From positions 184,501 to 248,500 of the forward strand of contig CAJNDS010002324.1 in assembly GCA_905221605.1 (NCBI GenBank): DNA of 64,000 nucleotides. Reading direction: 5' to 3'. Every line of letters starts with the position of its first letter. Positions within the stretch are counted from its first letter, which is position 1. Of this stretch, positions 44,708 through 56,139 are shown in pieces. The stretch is from Symbiodinium natans (lineage: Eukaryota; Sar; Dinophyceae; Suessiales; Symbiodiniaceae). Below the pieces are notes generated by a model. It did not search any database and had not been told where the DNA came from. It worked only from the letters and a program-made list of their open reading frames with translations. The position numbers and the translations under genes were made by a program.

Positions 44708-47700
44708 GCAGTTCCACTGTTGCCTGCGACAGCGCCCTCCACAGTGCCGGGCACACTGCTCCGCGATCAGGCTGCTGGTATGTTCAAAGTAGAAATGCAC
44801 TTGGGGGACTGCGTTTACTGCCTTTCTTGTTTTTTTGTCCAGGCTTTCGCAGGACCATGCTCTGGTGTGCATTTCACCCAGGCTGGGATCCGAGACCGGG
44901 GTCAGGTCGTCAGACATGATGTTGAGTTCTCCGAGGCTTCGTTCTGGAGCGGGGACAACAGCCCACAGGTCGGGAACTTGGGGGAGGCATGTCGCTAGGG
45001 GGTGTCTCCCGAGCATTGCGCTTTTACTCATGTGGTTCGTGTGCAAGCCAGGCACAGCCGAACCAGTTTCGCACCGATGGCCAGGCCGTCGCCTCACTAT
45101 GGGACATGCTGTCCGAAAGCTGGTCCTCGATTTTAAAGATATGTTCCAAGTATTTCTTTGTCAGTCGGCTTTTTCCTCCATTTCCTGGGGAGGCCGTACT
45201 GACGCCCATCGGTCAGAGCTTTGGCAACCAGGCCCAACCCACGGTTTTCATCTTCTCACAGTCATTTAAATCATTTAGTCAGTTCAGTCATGTGCAGCCC
45301 AGGACAACCAAGCCATGTCCCCAACCTGGCAGCCGCACAAGGCTGTTCTGCAAATGCCTCATTATTGCCCCTACCCTTCTCCCTGCATCTTATTGCAGCC
45401 GATTGCCGGCTAACCACGAGTTCCGCGTCTAACTCGCAGTGGACAGGTTTACCTGCCGCAGGGCCTCACTTCCGCCTTCCTTGTAGTCGGTGAGGCCCAT
45501 CAGGCCGGGATCACTTGTCTTTGCAGGCCTGCATGTTGTTGTTCGTCCTGCTCGCCACTTGCGACAAGACAGCAGGACATGGTGCCGAGCCCAAACTCTC
45601 AGAGTTCGCCAATCCACGTGCAGGCAGGGATGGGTTGGAGGCTGCCTTTGCATTTGTGGAGTTACACCAACGTCACCTGCGGCCCGTCCCTTCAAAATGT
45701 GTTTTGCTATGTCCAGCGCCAGTTTCAGGCCATCCCAATGCCCGTGGGAACGCCCATGCAGCGAGACTGCCAGGCCAAAGAGTTTATGTTCGTTGTGTAT
45801 GGGTGTGTTGATGATGTGCGTTGCGGTGCGCTGCTCTGGCAACACTCCGCATTCCATAGCCGGCAAGTTGGCAGAACATAGGGTGGTCGGCGTGAACAGG
45901 TATTGTGCCCGTTGGTGCTGGTCAGAGCATCAAACTGTGTAATTAACAACCAAATCAAATGCAAGTGTCAGAGTGTCATTTTACAGAGGAATCTCACACT
46001 CGCGCGATGAAAGAGTTCGACGACTTCGAAACGAATGAGGAAATCGTGGCTTGTACTAGTACACAAGAGAGCAAACACTGAGATCCCAGTGTCAATAACA
46101 ACGACAACCATACTGACAAAAAATGATCCCCAGCATTATCAGCAGAAACCCTGTGTTTTCCATTTTCGTTGGGCGTGCCGGCACAAGTGGTGCAAATTGA
46201 TGCAAGTCTAACCATTGAAATGGAAGCACAGACAGAATCGAATCTGAGGGGGGGGGGGGGTTGGACACATTGCTCATCTCCTTCCTTGGAGACTGTTGAG
46301 GACACAGGATGGACACAGGCATATGTCTACAGTTGATGCTTGTTAGATGGGCTTCTAGAGGCTGGAGTGGAGGCTTTGTGAACCGATTAGAGATCCAGCA
46401 TGATACGAGCAAGAAGGATGTAGAACGCAACACGACCTGCTGGTTCCAGCTGACTGGCAGGCAGTACCTTTAGCTCCGGGAGCAGCGCTTCAGCAGCCTG
46501 TTCAGAGGAATGGCCAGGCATCGTTGTATCCGCTGTTTCCTGGCTCCGGTTGTCCTGCATGCGCTGGTGCAGGCGTATCCTATGACTGCGATGGGAGCGC
46601 CAGCTATGCCGATGAGGGACTGCCAGGACGGCAGCATAAATGTCATGTGCACAAGGAACTCTTCACCATCGAGACAGCTGCCCAATGCCGATGTTGGTCG
46701 GTTGCTGCCTTGAGGCATTTCCTATGCAAGGCAACTCGCTGGCAAATCCAATGCTGCAAGAGGGGCAGGCTGTGCTGGCTGTGCTTCAGATGCAGAGTGT
46801 TACTTACTGTGTGTTGGGAGGACAACATTGCTTCATGCTGTCTTTGCTGGATGTGCATTTCTGTGCAGACCTTCGTCGTGGCCCATACTGGGCCCAACGC
46901 AGCGCCTCTGCAGCGGGAGTGGCAGGCTACCTTTGTCTCGGTCCAATTGTTGCCCTCTTACTGGCTGTCGTTGATGTCTTGTAGGGATTTGCTGACAAGG
47001 CTTATCCCATGCCTGGGCCATGCCCAGCACAGAAAGACAACAAGGCATCGGTCTCAATTGCCGCAGCCCCCTTCCTACCTGCTGTGTCAGGATGAGGATC
47101 CATTAGGGATGAGCATGAATTTCCGAGCTTGCCGAAATCACTGGTCCCATGTCGGAGAACGTGAATGTTTCTCTACAGGGCATCCGAGCAAGTGTCTGAC
47201 AGTAAAGCAAAGGGTCAGGGGTTGTCTGGGGATTCGACATAAGGATGAGCCACCAACAAGCCGGATTGATGTTAGCTATTGGAAACTTGAGTGGTCGTTC
47301 CTGCCCAGCAGGTGTTTGCGCAGATGCAATCACAATCGCTCGGGCCAGTTGGGCAGATGCCCTTGGAGGGCCAGGCGGTGCCGAGCGGAGTTCTTGAGTC
47401 CTGCGTTGCTGATCTTGCGGGGTCAAGGTCTCATAGCAGTCGGGGTTACGTCCAAGTTCAACTTGAGCCATCCTTGCAGGAGGATAATAGAAGTAGTCGT
47501 CCTAGCCTTCAGACGTCAACGTGCGTAACGTGCAGGTGACTGCTCCCTTGCCACCTGGTGTGCCTAGCGAAGGCGAGCAGGGTCGAGAGGGATGGGTTTC
47601 CTGGCACACGTGTGAAGACGGCAGGAGCCTCCTGGCAATTTTCTGCCTGTCTGCTTCGAGTTGGGTTTTCCGGTTTTCTCCAGGTAGCATCGGACACCCG

Positions 47701-48520
47701 GAGCTTTGCAGGCCCGCGAATCGCGGCTCTATGTTCAACCGCACGGTTTGCCATGGAGGTTAGTTGAACGTTTAATTTTGTTTGCAGGAGGCCATGCTTC
47801 TACTTTGCGGGGGCCCTGAAGTTGTCCGATGCGAGTCAGACGTGCTCAGCTGCTGCTTTGTTGGCCGTGACCGAAGTGTGTCCCAGGCAAAGGGCACCTG
47901 TACGAACGGGCTGGAATGTGGTTACTGCCATGCGCAGCACGGTGAGAAGGCCAGGGCGGAATGTTGTGTGTCGAGAGGCCCATAAGAGCAGCTGGCATTT
48001 CAACCTGTGCCGTGCAAGCATAGTACATATTAGAACATAGGTGCTACTTTCCACATCAGGCACCCAAGCTGGACAAGCGGCAGCGCTTGGTCCTGCAGTC
48101 GCTCCCGGAGAACATGCTGCTGGAGATGTTGGTCAGCCGCGTGCAGGCTCAGCCGTTTGCCTTATCGCTTATGGCGCTTGCATCTTGCCATTCACTCACT
48201 CTGAGATCCCAATGTGACTCTTTCTCATCTTTCCGTTTATCTGGCATTCCGCTGCTCTTTCACTCCCGCTTACGCGCGCGCTCTAAGTGTGCCAGGAGAA
48301 AGCTGAAGAGCATCTTGTTCGAAAGAAACGCCAGGTAGATTTGTCAGGATCAGCTGCCATCGAAATCTAGCCAGGGACCGTAAGAGGAGTCAACTTCTCG
48401 ACTCAGCTTGCATGATGAAACCTGGGCCAGTTGTGGCCTGCATTTCAGCTTAGGAAGCGAATGACGGCGGCCATGACCGACATCATGGATCTCTGGCACA
48501 AGCAACTTGGCGTCAATTGA
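44708..48520 (+). CDS. CCCH zinc-finger protein with a chain of small P/M/Q-rich exons
   Basis: This is a putative RNA-binding protein. Fixed exons: 44708-44770, 45052-45084, 45193-45231, 45303-45341, 45729-45773, 46573-46626, 46715-46768, 46869-46925, 47312-47374, 47536-47581, 47684-47711, 47791-47806, 47887-47949, 48060-48146, 48296-48334 and 48449-48520. All are phase-compatible (the 45341-45729 gap may hide one or two more). The first ten encode short modules that mostly start with A or V after the acceptor and end in Q (for example AFPMQGNSLANPMLQEGQ, AIPMPVGTPMQRDCQ). Next comes the finger: GSIGHPELCRPCFYF joined to AKGTCTNGLECGYCH, giving C-X7-C-X5-C-X3-H. The tail is helical (LVLQSLPENMLLEMLVSRVQ, EKAEEHLVRKKRQ) and ends in LWHKQLGVN with TGA at 48520. 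The SIGHPELCRPC...CTNG..C.YCH pattern matches, in my memory, a CCCH type abundant in dinoflagellates. Most donors are GC. The 5' end is unresolved. Confidence 0.85.
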
Positions 48521-48788
48521 AAATCTATGACAAAAGGAGCCCACTATGCTGCAAAACAGAATCCGCAAGGCGTCTTGAATACTTGTCCGTGAACCCGCCA
48601 GTGGTGTCTCCTGAGGACTCCTGCAGAGGGTCATGCGATGTCGCGTGTTCTGGGATGTTCCTTTTTGTTGCGCGTTCTCGCACCTCTGCGCTTGAAGGAT
48701 GCCGAGAACCTGGCCGAGAGGCCTTGGCCCAAGTTTCCCCAGCACATCGCAGCACATCCTCTGGGAGAGTCGTAAGTGTAAGTGTAAA

Positions 48789-48812
48789 AGAGAGTGTGTG
48801 TGTGTGTGTGTG

Positions 48813-48891
<79 letters not shown>

Positions 48892-48921
48892 GTGTCTGTG
48901 TGTGTGTGTGTGTGTGTGAGC
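48789..48921. repeat. TG and TGTC microsatellite
   Basis: (TG)n, then about 21 units of TGTC, then (TG)n again. It lies about 270 bases downstream of the CCCH stop. The long frames across it (CVCVCLSVCL and its complement) are artefacts. Confidence 0.97.
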
Positions 48922-49070
48922 ACCGCCCCTTGAATGCGTTAACTGCCTGGAGTTCCTGAAGAAAATTGTAATGTTTTCAAGCCCAGGGGATCCTAAGCCT
49001 GGGCAGTGGGGCTCGCTTGGCGAGAGGCCGAGGTGTTCTTCTCACCGGACTGAAATGCTCACAAGCTGAG

Positions 49071-50868
49071 GTACGTGCGGAACCTGGATAAGATCCTTCG
49101 GAGGACCAGCAGCACGTGGCACGGGAAGCACATGTCAGAGAGCATGTGCTCCGATAGCACGCGCTAGTACCTGACAGGAGAACATAGGCTTATTAGAGGT
49201 CCTGCACCCTTGGTTTTGTGGGTGAGGTGGAGCCGCGCTTGTCATGTTGAACAGGCTCGTTGCTCCGTAAAATCTTTCCATTGGTGAGGATGAACATCTC
49301 TGAGCTGATTGCACGGCTCTTAGGGCATCTGGTCAGGACTGTAGCCCATGTTAGTAAAGAGCTTCTGTTCGCAAAGGGCCCAAGTGTTGCCAAGTTCACT
49401 TTTACTTCGCTTGCCCATCGGCCGTCCCTTTTCGAGGCCCTGGCAATCCGCAGTGCAAAGGAGGAACAAGCGTATGTCAGCGATCTGCGTGAGGTGCAGC
49501 TGAGACACAAAGACGTGATAAGAACTTGTGATAAAGAGGGGGTCTGTGCCAGGCCTTGTCCCGCTTGCGGACGAAGGTTCCACCAAACCTTTGAGATCCT
49601 TTGAGGCCGATATGGGACATCCCGCGATGCTCCTGCTGTACTGCTGTACTGCTGTACTGCTGTACTGCTGTACTGCTGTACTGCTGTTCATGCCGCCGCA
49701 GGTGACAACAACCGAGTGCAGGCAGATATTCTTGGGCCGGACGCAATCCGTTGGTAGAAGCTGCAGCAGATAAGGACGGAGAGGCTCAGTGAGATGCCAG
49801 AGAAGGTATTCACGCATCTCCTCCGACTCTGCCCTCTTCTGCAAGCTCGTTCCATTTGTTTCCTTAGTCACCTCGAGGTTTTCATCCCAGAAGGGTCTCT
49901 GCAAAACCTCAAAGCCTCAAAGTCTAGCTGGAAGCCAAGAGACAGTTGGGCTCCTGTGGTTCTGGTATCTGCATCCTGACCTGCCATGTATCTATTGAGG
50001 AGTTCTCAGCTCATGTTTGCTCGTTTTGCTCCGAGTACGGCTTCTTTTGACTTTTCCGGGAGGGCTGCCTTTTGCAGCTTTCCTTAGAGGTGGGGGAGGT
50101 TGGGGATCCCCGGCCTGCCTTGCTTCGGCCAAGCCGTTTCTTAGACAACTTCGAAAAAAACAATCGCAATCCCTTTTCAGGGCTCCTGGCAGAAGTTGAG
50201 GGGTTGCTTCTGCACCGCAGCTCCCAGTCTTTGCTGATCTTATCGAACATGTAACAATGACTTCTGCAGACCCCTGCATAGAGCGCCGGCAGATAGCGCC
50301 GGCCGAGACGCGCACGAACGTAGCTTCTGTGCAGAAGATGAGCGCCCGATGGAGCTGCTCCCGAAGGCTGCAAAAGGCAAGGTCGGCAAGTTCGACGGGC
50401 GCTCATCCTTTGCATGCTTATGACAATCTTATGACATCTTATGATGAGACGACAGACGCGGCAACGTTCTGGGCTATTAGAAGCCCAGAACGCTGAATCA
50501 GGCTCAATCGCATCAGTTTTAATGCTCTCGACATGTGCCTGCTAACGAAAACGTCCTGGAGAAGGAACGCACAGTGTGCAATCAGGACGCTTGCTGCAAC
50601 TTTTAACCTTGTACAGACTTGCATGAGGCCACAAGGAAACGATGCTTCATGTAAACGAATTTTGAAAGGTTCCAGGACGCGATTGCTAAGAAGACGAAAG
50701 CAAAGCAGTACGTAACACTCGCCCCGCGACCTGGGATCACAGCTTGCCTGGTCGCGTTTTTCACTTTGGTTGCGTCTCGAATGCAGTGGCAGCCCGAACG
50801 ACGCTGCATGGCGGGCCTACACTCTCATCAATGATGTGGTAAAATCTGGTAAATGGAGAGACTCGTGA
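49071..50868 (+). CDS. Spliced gene, unrecognised product
   Basis: Well supported exons: 49071 to about 49160 (YVRNLDKILRRTSSTWHGKH), 50669-50707 (FQDAIAKKTKAK) and 50787-50868 (SPNDAAWRAYTLINDVVKSG, ending KWRDS and TGA). The last two are joined by a phase-matched GT-AG intron. Other likely coding blocks are near 49270-49530 (MNISELIARLLGHLVRTVAH, EEQAYVSDLREVQLRHKD), 49703-49750 (GDNNRVQADILGPDAIR) and 50334-50405 (EDERPMELLPKAAKGKVGKF). I recognise no domain. The gene follows the CCCH gene by about 550 bases on the same strand. The start is not resolved. Confidence 0.55.
49637..49688. repeat. 8-bp tandem repeat CTGCTGTA
   Basis: Six copies of CTGCTGTA, probably in an intron of the gene at 49071-50868. 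Confidence 0.95.
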
Positions 50869-50869
50869 G

Positions 50870-52100
50870 GCACTTAAGGGAGGAAGCAAGATCAACAAGC
50901 ACGAAGCCTTCAACGAGTCTCTTGTTTAACGGCATTATCGACACGGTGAATTAAATGCACGAATGCGGACAAGCTGAGCAATATGTATAGTCCTGGATGC
51001 AGATGAAAAGGTGATGAGCAGCACCTGAATCTTGATGGGTTTTGCGCATGAACCTCCATCGCTTGTAGAGAGCATCGGCAAGGAACCAGGGCAGTCGATT
51101 GGCTTGTCCGGGCTATACAACGTATACGGTTTGAGCCGGGAAGAGTTCCTGGGTCATTCTTAACAGAACAGCGGAGATCTCTTCATCGCTCTTTTGCAGG
51201 CTTGCTTGCCTGATCCTGAGGCCCCAGCTGGCCACGGGTCTGTGGCTCCTCGGCGAGCCGCCGCCCCCAGGAGCCCGCAGCAAGAAGCAAGATAAGCTCC
51301 GCGGGGCTGGTGGTGGGGGTGTACGTGGGGGGATGACAAGCTTACAGTTCTCTGTTACGAGCTTACAGCTGAGAGATATGGACACCAAACACCTGTCGGC
51401 TCTTCTTTTGGATAGTGCCCTGAGATGCCCTGAGGACCGCAACAGCCACCACCACAAGTGCTCCGCTCGCGAGTGCAGCTCTGGTTTTGCGCTTACAATG
51501 GACAATGGATTGCCAGGATTGGTCATAAGTCGTCTCGACCGGTACTGCTACAAGGTGTGTGCTGCCGGCGTGACTGCGGCCCTGAGTGGGACGCTCAGAC
51601 AGAGTTTCTTTTGCATGTGTTGTGGTCACAGTATCGATAAGCAGATTTGTGGGTGCGTCACTGCGCAGGCCTCACGAGCATTCAAAACAAGCAGCGTGCC
51701 TGTGATAGCCAGATTCAATGCAACATGTGAATTTGCGAGGCGTGCGAGCCCGTTTGGCTGCCCTGTTTAGGGACGCTGCAGCTGGGTCTGGCTGGTTTGA
51801 GCATGACTTGAAATTTTCGTGGTTATCCATTGCGGGGCCCTGTTTCTCCCTGCTCCTCACACTCCCGGCTGCTCCTTCTTCTGTGCGATGACTGCCCAGC
51901 TGGCTTGGGTAGTACACAGCAAGAGGATGGAACGACAGTATGCCGCAGAAGTACACTCGGGGCCAGCTAGTGCAGGGTTCGATGGAGTAGTGCGCCGGGA
52001 CGGCATGGCACCGGCTTTGAAAGTCTTCGCTACCCCTACCGCCGCAACCGCCCTCGCGCTCACCTTCATCTTCACAGGATATTCTGAAAAGAAAGAGAGA
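50870..52100. other. No firm gene
   Basis: Some plus-strand frames look partly coding (51190-51310, a proline-rich stretch LATGLWLLGEPPPPGARSKK; 51400-51520, a Cys/His-rich stretch) but they lack fixed junctions. I leave them unassigned. Confidence 0.4.
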
Positions 52101-52103
52101 GAG

Positions 52104-52639
52104 CTTGTCCCGTGCTCGCTCTCCTCCGAACGACCCGACCAGAGGCCCCCCGAATACCGGGGCGGGCGAGAACGCCCGGGGGCTTGCCCCCATGCCCCCA
52201 AGAAAGAAAGAAAAGAGAGAGAGAGAGAGAGCAACAGGGCGGGGTTGCGAGGAAAGATCCTGACCACCACGGGTTTCACGCCAGGTCGGGGGCCAGGGGG
52301 CACTGCCGCTAAACCGGCAATGCACCAGGGCACCAGGCACCAACAGCAACCACCCCGAAAACAGGGGCGGGCAAGGATGCCCGGGGCGCCGACCCCATGC
52401 CCCTAGAAAGAAAGAAAGAGCAACAGGGGGGCTAGCAGAGTAACACAGGTACAGACGCAGGTGTGGAATGAGGAGAAGGAGCAAGTGCTGGACTACAGGT
52501 CTAGTGGGACAAGGGCGGGGGCCATTGGTTCCGTGCTCCTTCTCCGCTGACATCCCCGACCAGAGGCCCCCCGAATACCGGGCGGGCGAGAACGCCCGGG
52601 GCTTGCCCCCATGCCCCCAAGAAAGAAAGAAAGAGCAAC
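52104..52639. repeat. Three direct copies of a GC-rich element with a GAAA-rich end
   Basis: Copies lie at about 52104-52244, 52352-52424 (partial) and 52530-52639. The shared core runs from 'ccagaggccccccgaatacc' through 'gcgagaacgcccgg' and 'cccccatgcccccaagaaag' to (GAAA)n and GAGCAAC. Two copies continue identically as GAGCAACAGGG. The core contains short inverted GC blocks (CCGGGCG, CGCCCGG). The GAAA tail is reminiscent of short retroposons. Confidence 0.8.
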
Positions 52640-53515
52640 TTGTTGTACGCAGTTCAAAATGCATGTGCTTTGTTCTTTCTTCAGACTAGCTGTTCGCGCG
52701 CAGTTTGCAGTATAAGCACAGCATTGCCTTCTGGATATGTGGTTTCCCACACTGCTCCCCCCTGGGTGGAGGGGGGAGGGATGGCGTCCAATTTTGACCC
52801 AACATGTCCACATCCATTCAGGCCTACTTGTTCGACCCGTGTATCTCAGTATATCTCTCCACGTGTACCCCCTAAAATCTGAGCGCAGTGCCAGCCGCAA
52901 ATCTTCTACCCCGTGAAACTTAGCCCGCCCTAACGCCGTGCGAGCTCCAAAGCGTGTACCCTTGAAGTCTGAGCCCCCGCCCCCAAAAAACCCTGCAACC
53001 AAAAACACAAAACCCTGAACCTCAAACACGTCACAAGCACGAACAGGTGCGAAAACATAACAAAAATATTGTGACAGCGTGAAGTCCCTCGAATGTGTGA
53101 GGGCTCCTGTCAAAGCACATGCACTCTGACGTGCTCATGTGCCTGTTTGAACTGCTTTTGCCTTTGGAGCATTTTTAAAGCATCAAATCTATCGATTTCT
53201 TTTTTGCTGCTTTTGCCAGGTGCTGCGGCATCTCCTGTAGCGACACAGGCCTACCATGCCACAGTCGTTGGCGGAAGTCGAGAGGTTAAGCAGCGATGTT
53301 TTGCATGAAGGCCTTTGGTGCCGCGGTTCAACCTGCTGGGACAACCTTCGTGGGGGCATCTGTGGCGGCTGTTTCTGCAGTCTCAGGTTGTGGCTCGGAG
53401 CGTTTGTTGTGTTTTGAGTAGCCATGGCGACAATCAGCTGCATGCTGTGGAGGAGTGATCGGAGTCATGTGAACCCGATGTCCTGTTGCGAGGTTCCGAA
53501 GATAAGCCGCAGGAA

Positions 53516-55108
53516 AGGACGAAGCGGCGCATGCTGATGCCCAAGGACGGCCCTTTGATGATGTTATTCAACAGGCTAGCTTATTTCGTTGGAGCGCGGG
53601 CAGGCGACACTTAGGTTTGTTGTGCGTCCAACCACACCTGCTGCAGAACATCAAGTGGCGAAAGCCACACAAGCCTCCGGTGAAGCCTTGGGACACCAAC
53701 AAGCCGGCTGGCTCAGCCATGGCACAATGGCATTTTTGCTGTCGTTTGAGCCACGTTTGGGTTGTTGTGAGTTCGTCGAAAGGTGGAAGTTCAAGGGCGA
53801 GGCCTACAAGGGCAACAAACCCTACTTCGGCAAGTATGCCCTGCAGATTCTCGAGGAGGCAAGCGCCCCACTGTGAGGCAAACTCCCATAGACTCTTTCC
53901 AAGGCAGAAGCATAAGGCATAAGGGTGAACAGCCTTGAACCGAGAGTCGAAAGCTGTCGGTTTTTTTCTTGATTGCAAATGACCTGGCGCAGGCATGGGT
54001 CAATGCACCAAACATTGAGGCCTGCCGTCGAATGATGGCGGTGAGCTCAGCAACACGACGGCTGAAACTTCAGGGAAATGGACCGCCAAAGCCGGCCATC
54101 CAAAGAGACGCTGAGATGCAACGATGCTCCTCCAAAGCGCTGAAAGGTGCGAACTCTACGACGTGACGGTGGAAAAGTGTGGCTGCGAACCTTTCCGCAC
54201 TCTGCTTGAGCCTGAGGTAGCCCAGAGGAATCTGTCGGAGCATGAGAAATCTCAGTTTTCTTGTGTCACCTCAAGGCCATTACATGGCGTGGAAAAGAGA
54301 CACGAATGGGTGGCGGCAAAGGAACCATCCAGCCCCGAGCTTGGCAACCTGTTACATTCCCCAGGCTATTTGCAAGGACTGGAACCTGAGGCAGCTTCGG
54401 TTCCAGTTCTTTACGGCTCAGGTACTGGGTGCAGGCCGTCCGCCCGGGCTACATCCTTTTCGAGGTAGATGGATGCACTGAGGCCAAGGGAGTGTTGAAC
54501 TGCATTGCCTGCGCACGCACTTGTGTCTGGCACGTTCCATTAGTGTCGTCCTGCAAGTTCCAATCGCAATCGTGCACCTGCACTTGCCTGTGGTTAAACG
54601 TGGCATCAGGCTTCCCTGTTCCCGTTGCAGCCAGCTGTTGCGGCCAGGACACTGCCCGCCGAGCATTTCACTACATCATGAAGTACCTGCCGTTCAAGGC
54701 TCACGAGACAGCTCATGAGACAGACATGACTTCAATCAAGATTTGATGGAAGCAGCGGGTGCGGGTATGTTTCTTTTTTGTTCGGTCTTCTTGGACGAAG
54801 CCGAGTGTGCACATGATGCTGTTTGCGCTCGTTGATCATGTGGCCAGCTTGTGGCGAGTATGGAATTCTTTGTTGCTGACCAGAGTATGGGGTTTTGTTC
54901 CCAGTGCCTCCTGTCAGACCAAGTTCCTCATCAAGGATACTCCGTCACGCTTTGAGCTGGGCCTGGCAGGCGCGCAGATTGGGGGTTCGAGTTTGAATTG
55001 CTTGGAGTGGGAAGAATCGCAAAGCCCAGGGTCTGAACTGCGCGAGGCAGCATCAAGAGCACAAAGCACATCCCGAAAGAGTTCCGCAAGAAGTCCGACG
55101 AAGACTGA
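53516..55108 (+). CDS. MRPL16: Mitochondrial ribosomal protein uL16m (nuclear gene)
   Basis: uL16 is a large-subunit ribosomal protein next to the peptidyl-transferase centre; this version would act in the mitochondrion. Exons: about 53516-53702, 53783-53858, 53993-54040, 54147-54203, 54276-54331, 54422-54482, 54648-54698, 54918-54960 and 55047-55108. Spliced motifs match the bacterial and mitochondrial family in order: NIKWRKPHKPPVKP, YFGKYALQILEEAWVNAP, IEACRRMMAVRTLRRDGGKV, WLRTFP, KETRMGGGKGTIQYWV, AVRPGYILFEVDG and FHYIMKYLPFKTKFLIKD. The tail ends KHIPKEFRKKSDED with TGA at 55106-55108. The 150 residues from WKFKGEAY onward are fixed. Seven of eight introns are GC-AG and one (after 54040) is GT-AG. 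The first exon has a basic, targeting-like stretch (QASLFRWSAGRRHLGLLC) but no ATG was located, so an upstream exon probably carries the start. Confidence 0.92.
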
Positions 55109-55509
55109 GTTTTTCGCGGCAACCCGCAGCCTGCTGAAGCGCAAAAAGCATCCAAAGATGGCGATGGCTGTGCGTGGCATGCAAATCATGGGAAGCATCC
55201 ATGAGCTGAGTGGTGCACAGAGCACAGGCTCGAGAGCATTCTGGAAACATATTGAACCACAGTGTGCAAGGCAGCTGAGCAGGCTCGGCACAGCAGCAGT
55301 GTACCTTGTTTCCTCAGAGCACCACACAGTTTCTTCGCAACCTTCAGTTCCTGGCAGTGCCTTTACAAGCTTGAGCGCAAGTAGCGTGAGCGCTGTGCAG
55401 CTTGCATCCATGACAATGGAGGCACTGCTGCTCAGTGTCACAAGCACCCGAGCAGCCCTAACCCAAATGTCAGTGGGTCTGGCTTGCGATCATTCACCTG
55501 TCTGCAGCT

Positions 55510-56139
55510 TTACATGACTTCCTCTTTGTGCCACATTTTTTGGGAGATGGCTGCACTGGCTGTGCCTAATTCAGCCAAGAACTTCTCAATCTCTAACCCC
55601 TTCTGAGGGTGCCGTGGCACGAGCTGGCCCGCACAGAGGCTGGTGCTCAAGAGGGAAGTCAGGGATGCCACGGCAACTTGGGGCATGCTGGTTGAGTGCC
55701 TATCTCTGTGCCTGGAAGAAGGCCCTGCTCGACCGGCTACCAATTCCGCCCTGCGCTCAGCTGCCGTGATAGAGAGCAAGCAGCTCAGATGAGCTGATGT
55801 TCAGTCAAAGGTCAACGTTTGAGTAAGCAAACTACTAGCAGCACTAGCACACCACAGACATACGGCAAGCGTACTGCCTCGGGTTTCAATCCCTTCCCCC
55901 AAGGCTGCAGCCCGATCTCCTTTGCGAGACTGTCGAGTGGCGGCCCCCGGGCGCGCCGTTTGTGATCTGTGTGGGTGGAGAAGCACACGGGTACTGAGAA
56001 GGGGGGTTTGGATGGATTTGTCTTTGGCTCTCAAGCCAGGATGCTGATCCGAAATCGCATTGGCAGCGTCTTGGCTTGCAGTTTCAACCTGGTTCATGCT
56101 GACCGACTCTGCATCCCCAAAAACCATGGGTTTTCGCAT
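55510..56139 (-). CDS. Probable minus-strand gene, convergent to uL16m (unrecognised)
   Basis: Two blocks look coding on the minus strand. One is 55990-56139 (MRKPMVFGDAESVSMNQVET, then ISDQHPGLRAKDKSIQTP). The other is 55510 to about 55700 (VAVASLTSLLSTSLCAGQLV, GLEIEKFLAELGTASAAISQ, ending KMWHKEEVM and a stop). It would face the uL16m gene with about 400 bases between the two stops and is the only probable minus-strand gene right of 32 kb. No family is recognised. Confidence 0.4.

Noticed and set aside
48525-48933. Open frames of CVCVCLSVCL and TDRQTDRQ type
   Set aside because: Translation of the TG/TGTC microsatellite; lies after the CCCH stop.
54648-54746. Stop at 54744-54746 as the end of the uL16m gene
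   Set aside because: The conserved 'LPFKTKF' motif continues in an exon at 54918 after a GC donor at 54699, so the stop is intronic.
54759-55517. 252-codon plus-strand open frame and its 177-codon minus-strand rival
   Set aside because: Only small pieces are real: 54918-54960 and 55047-55108 are uL16m exons, and the latter is read in a different frame with a stop at 55108. The rest is intron or 3' flank.
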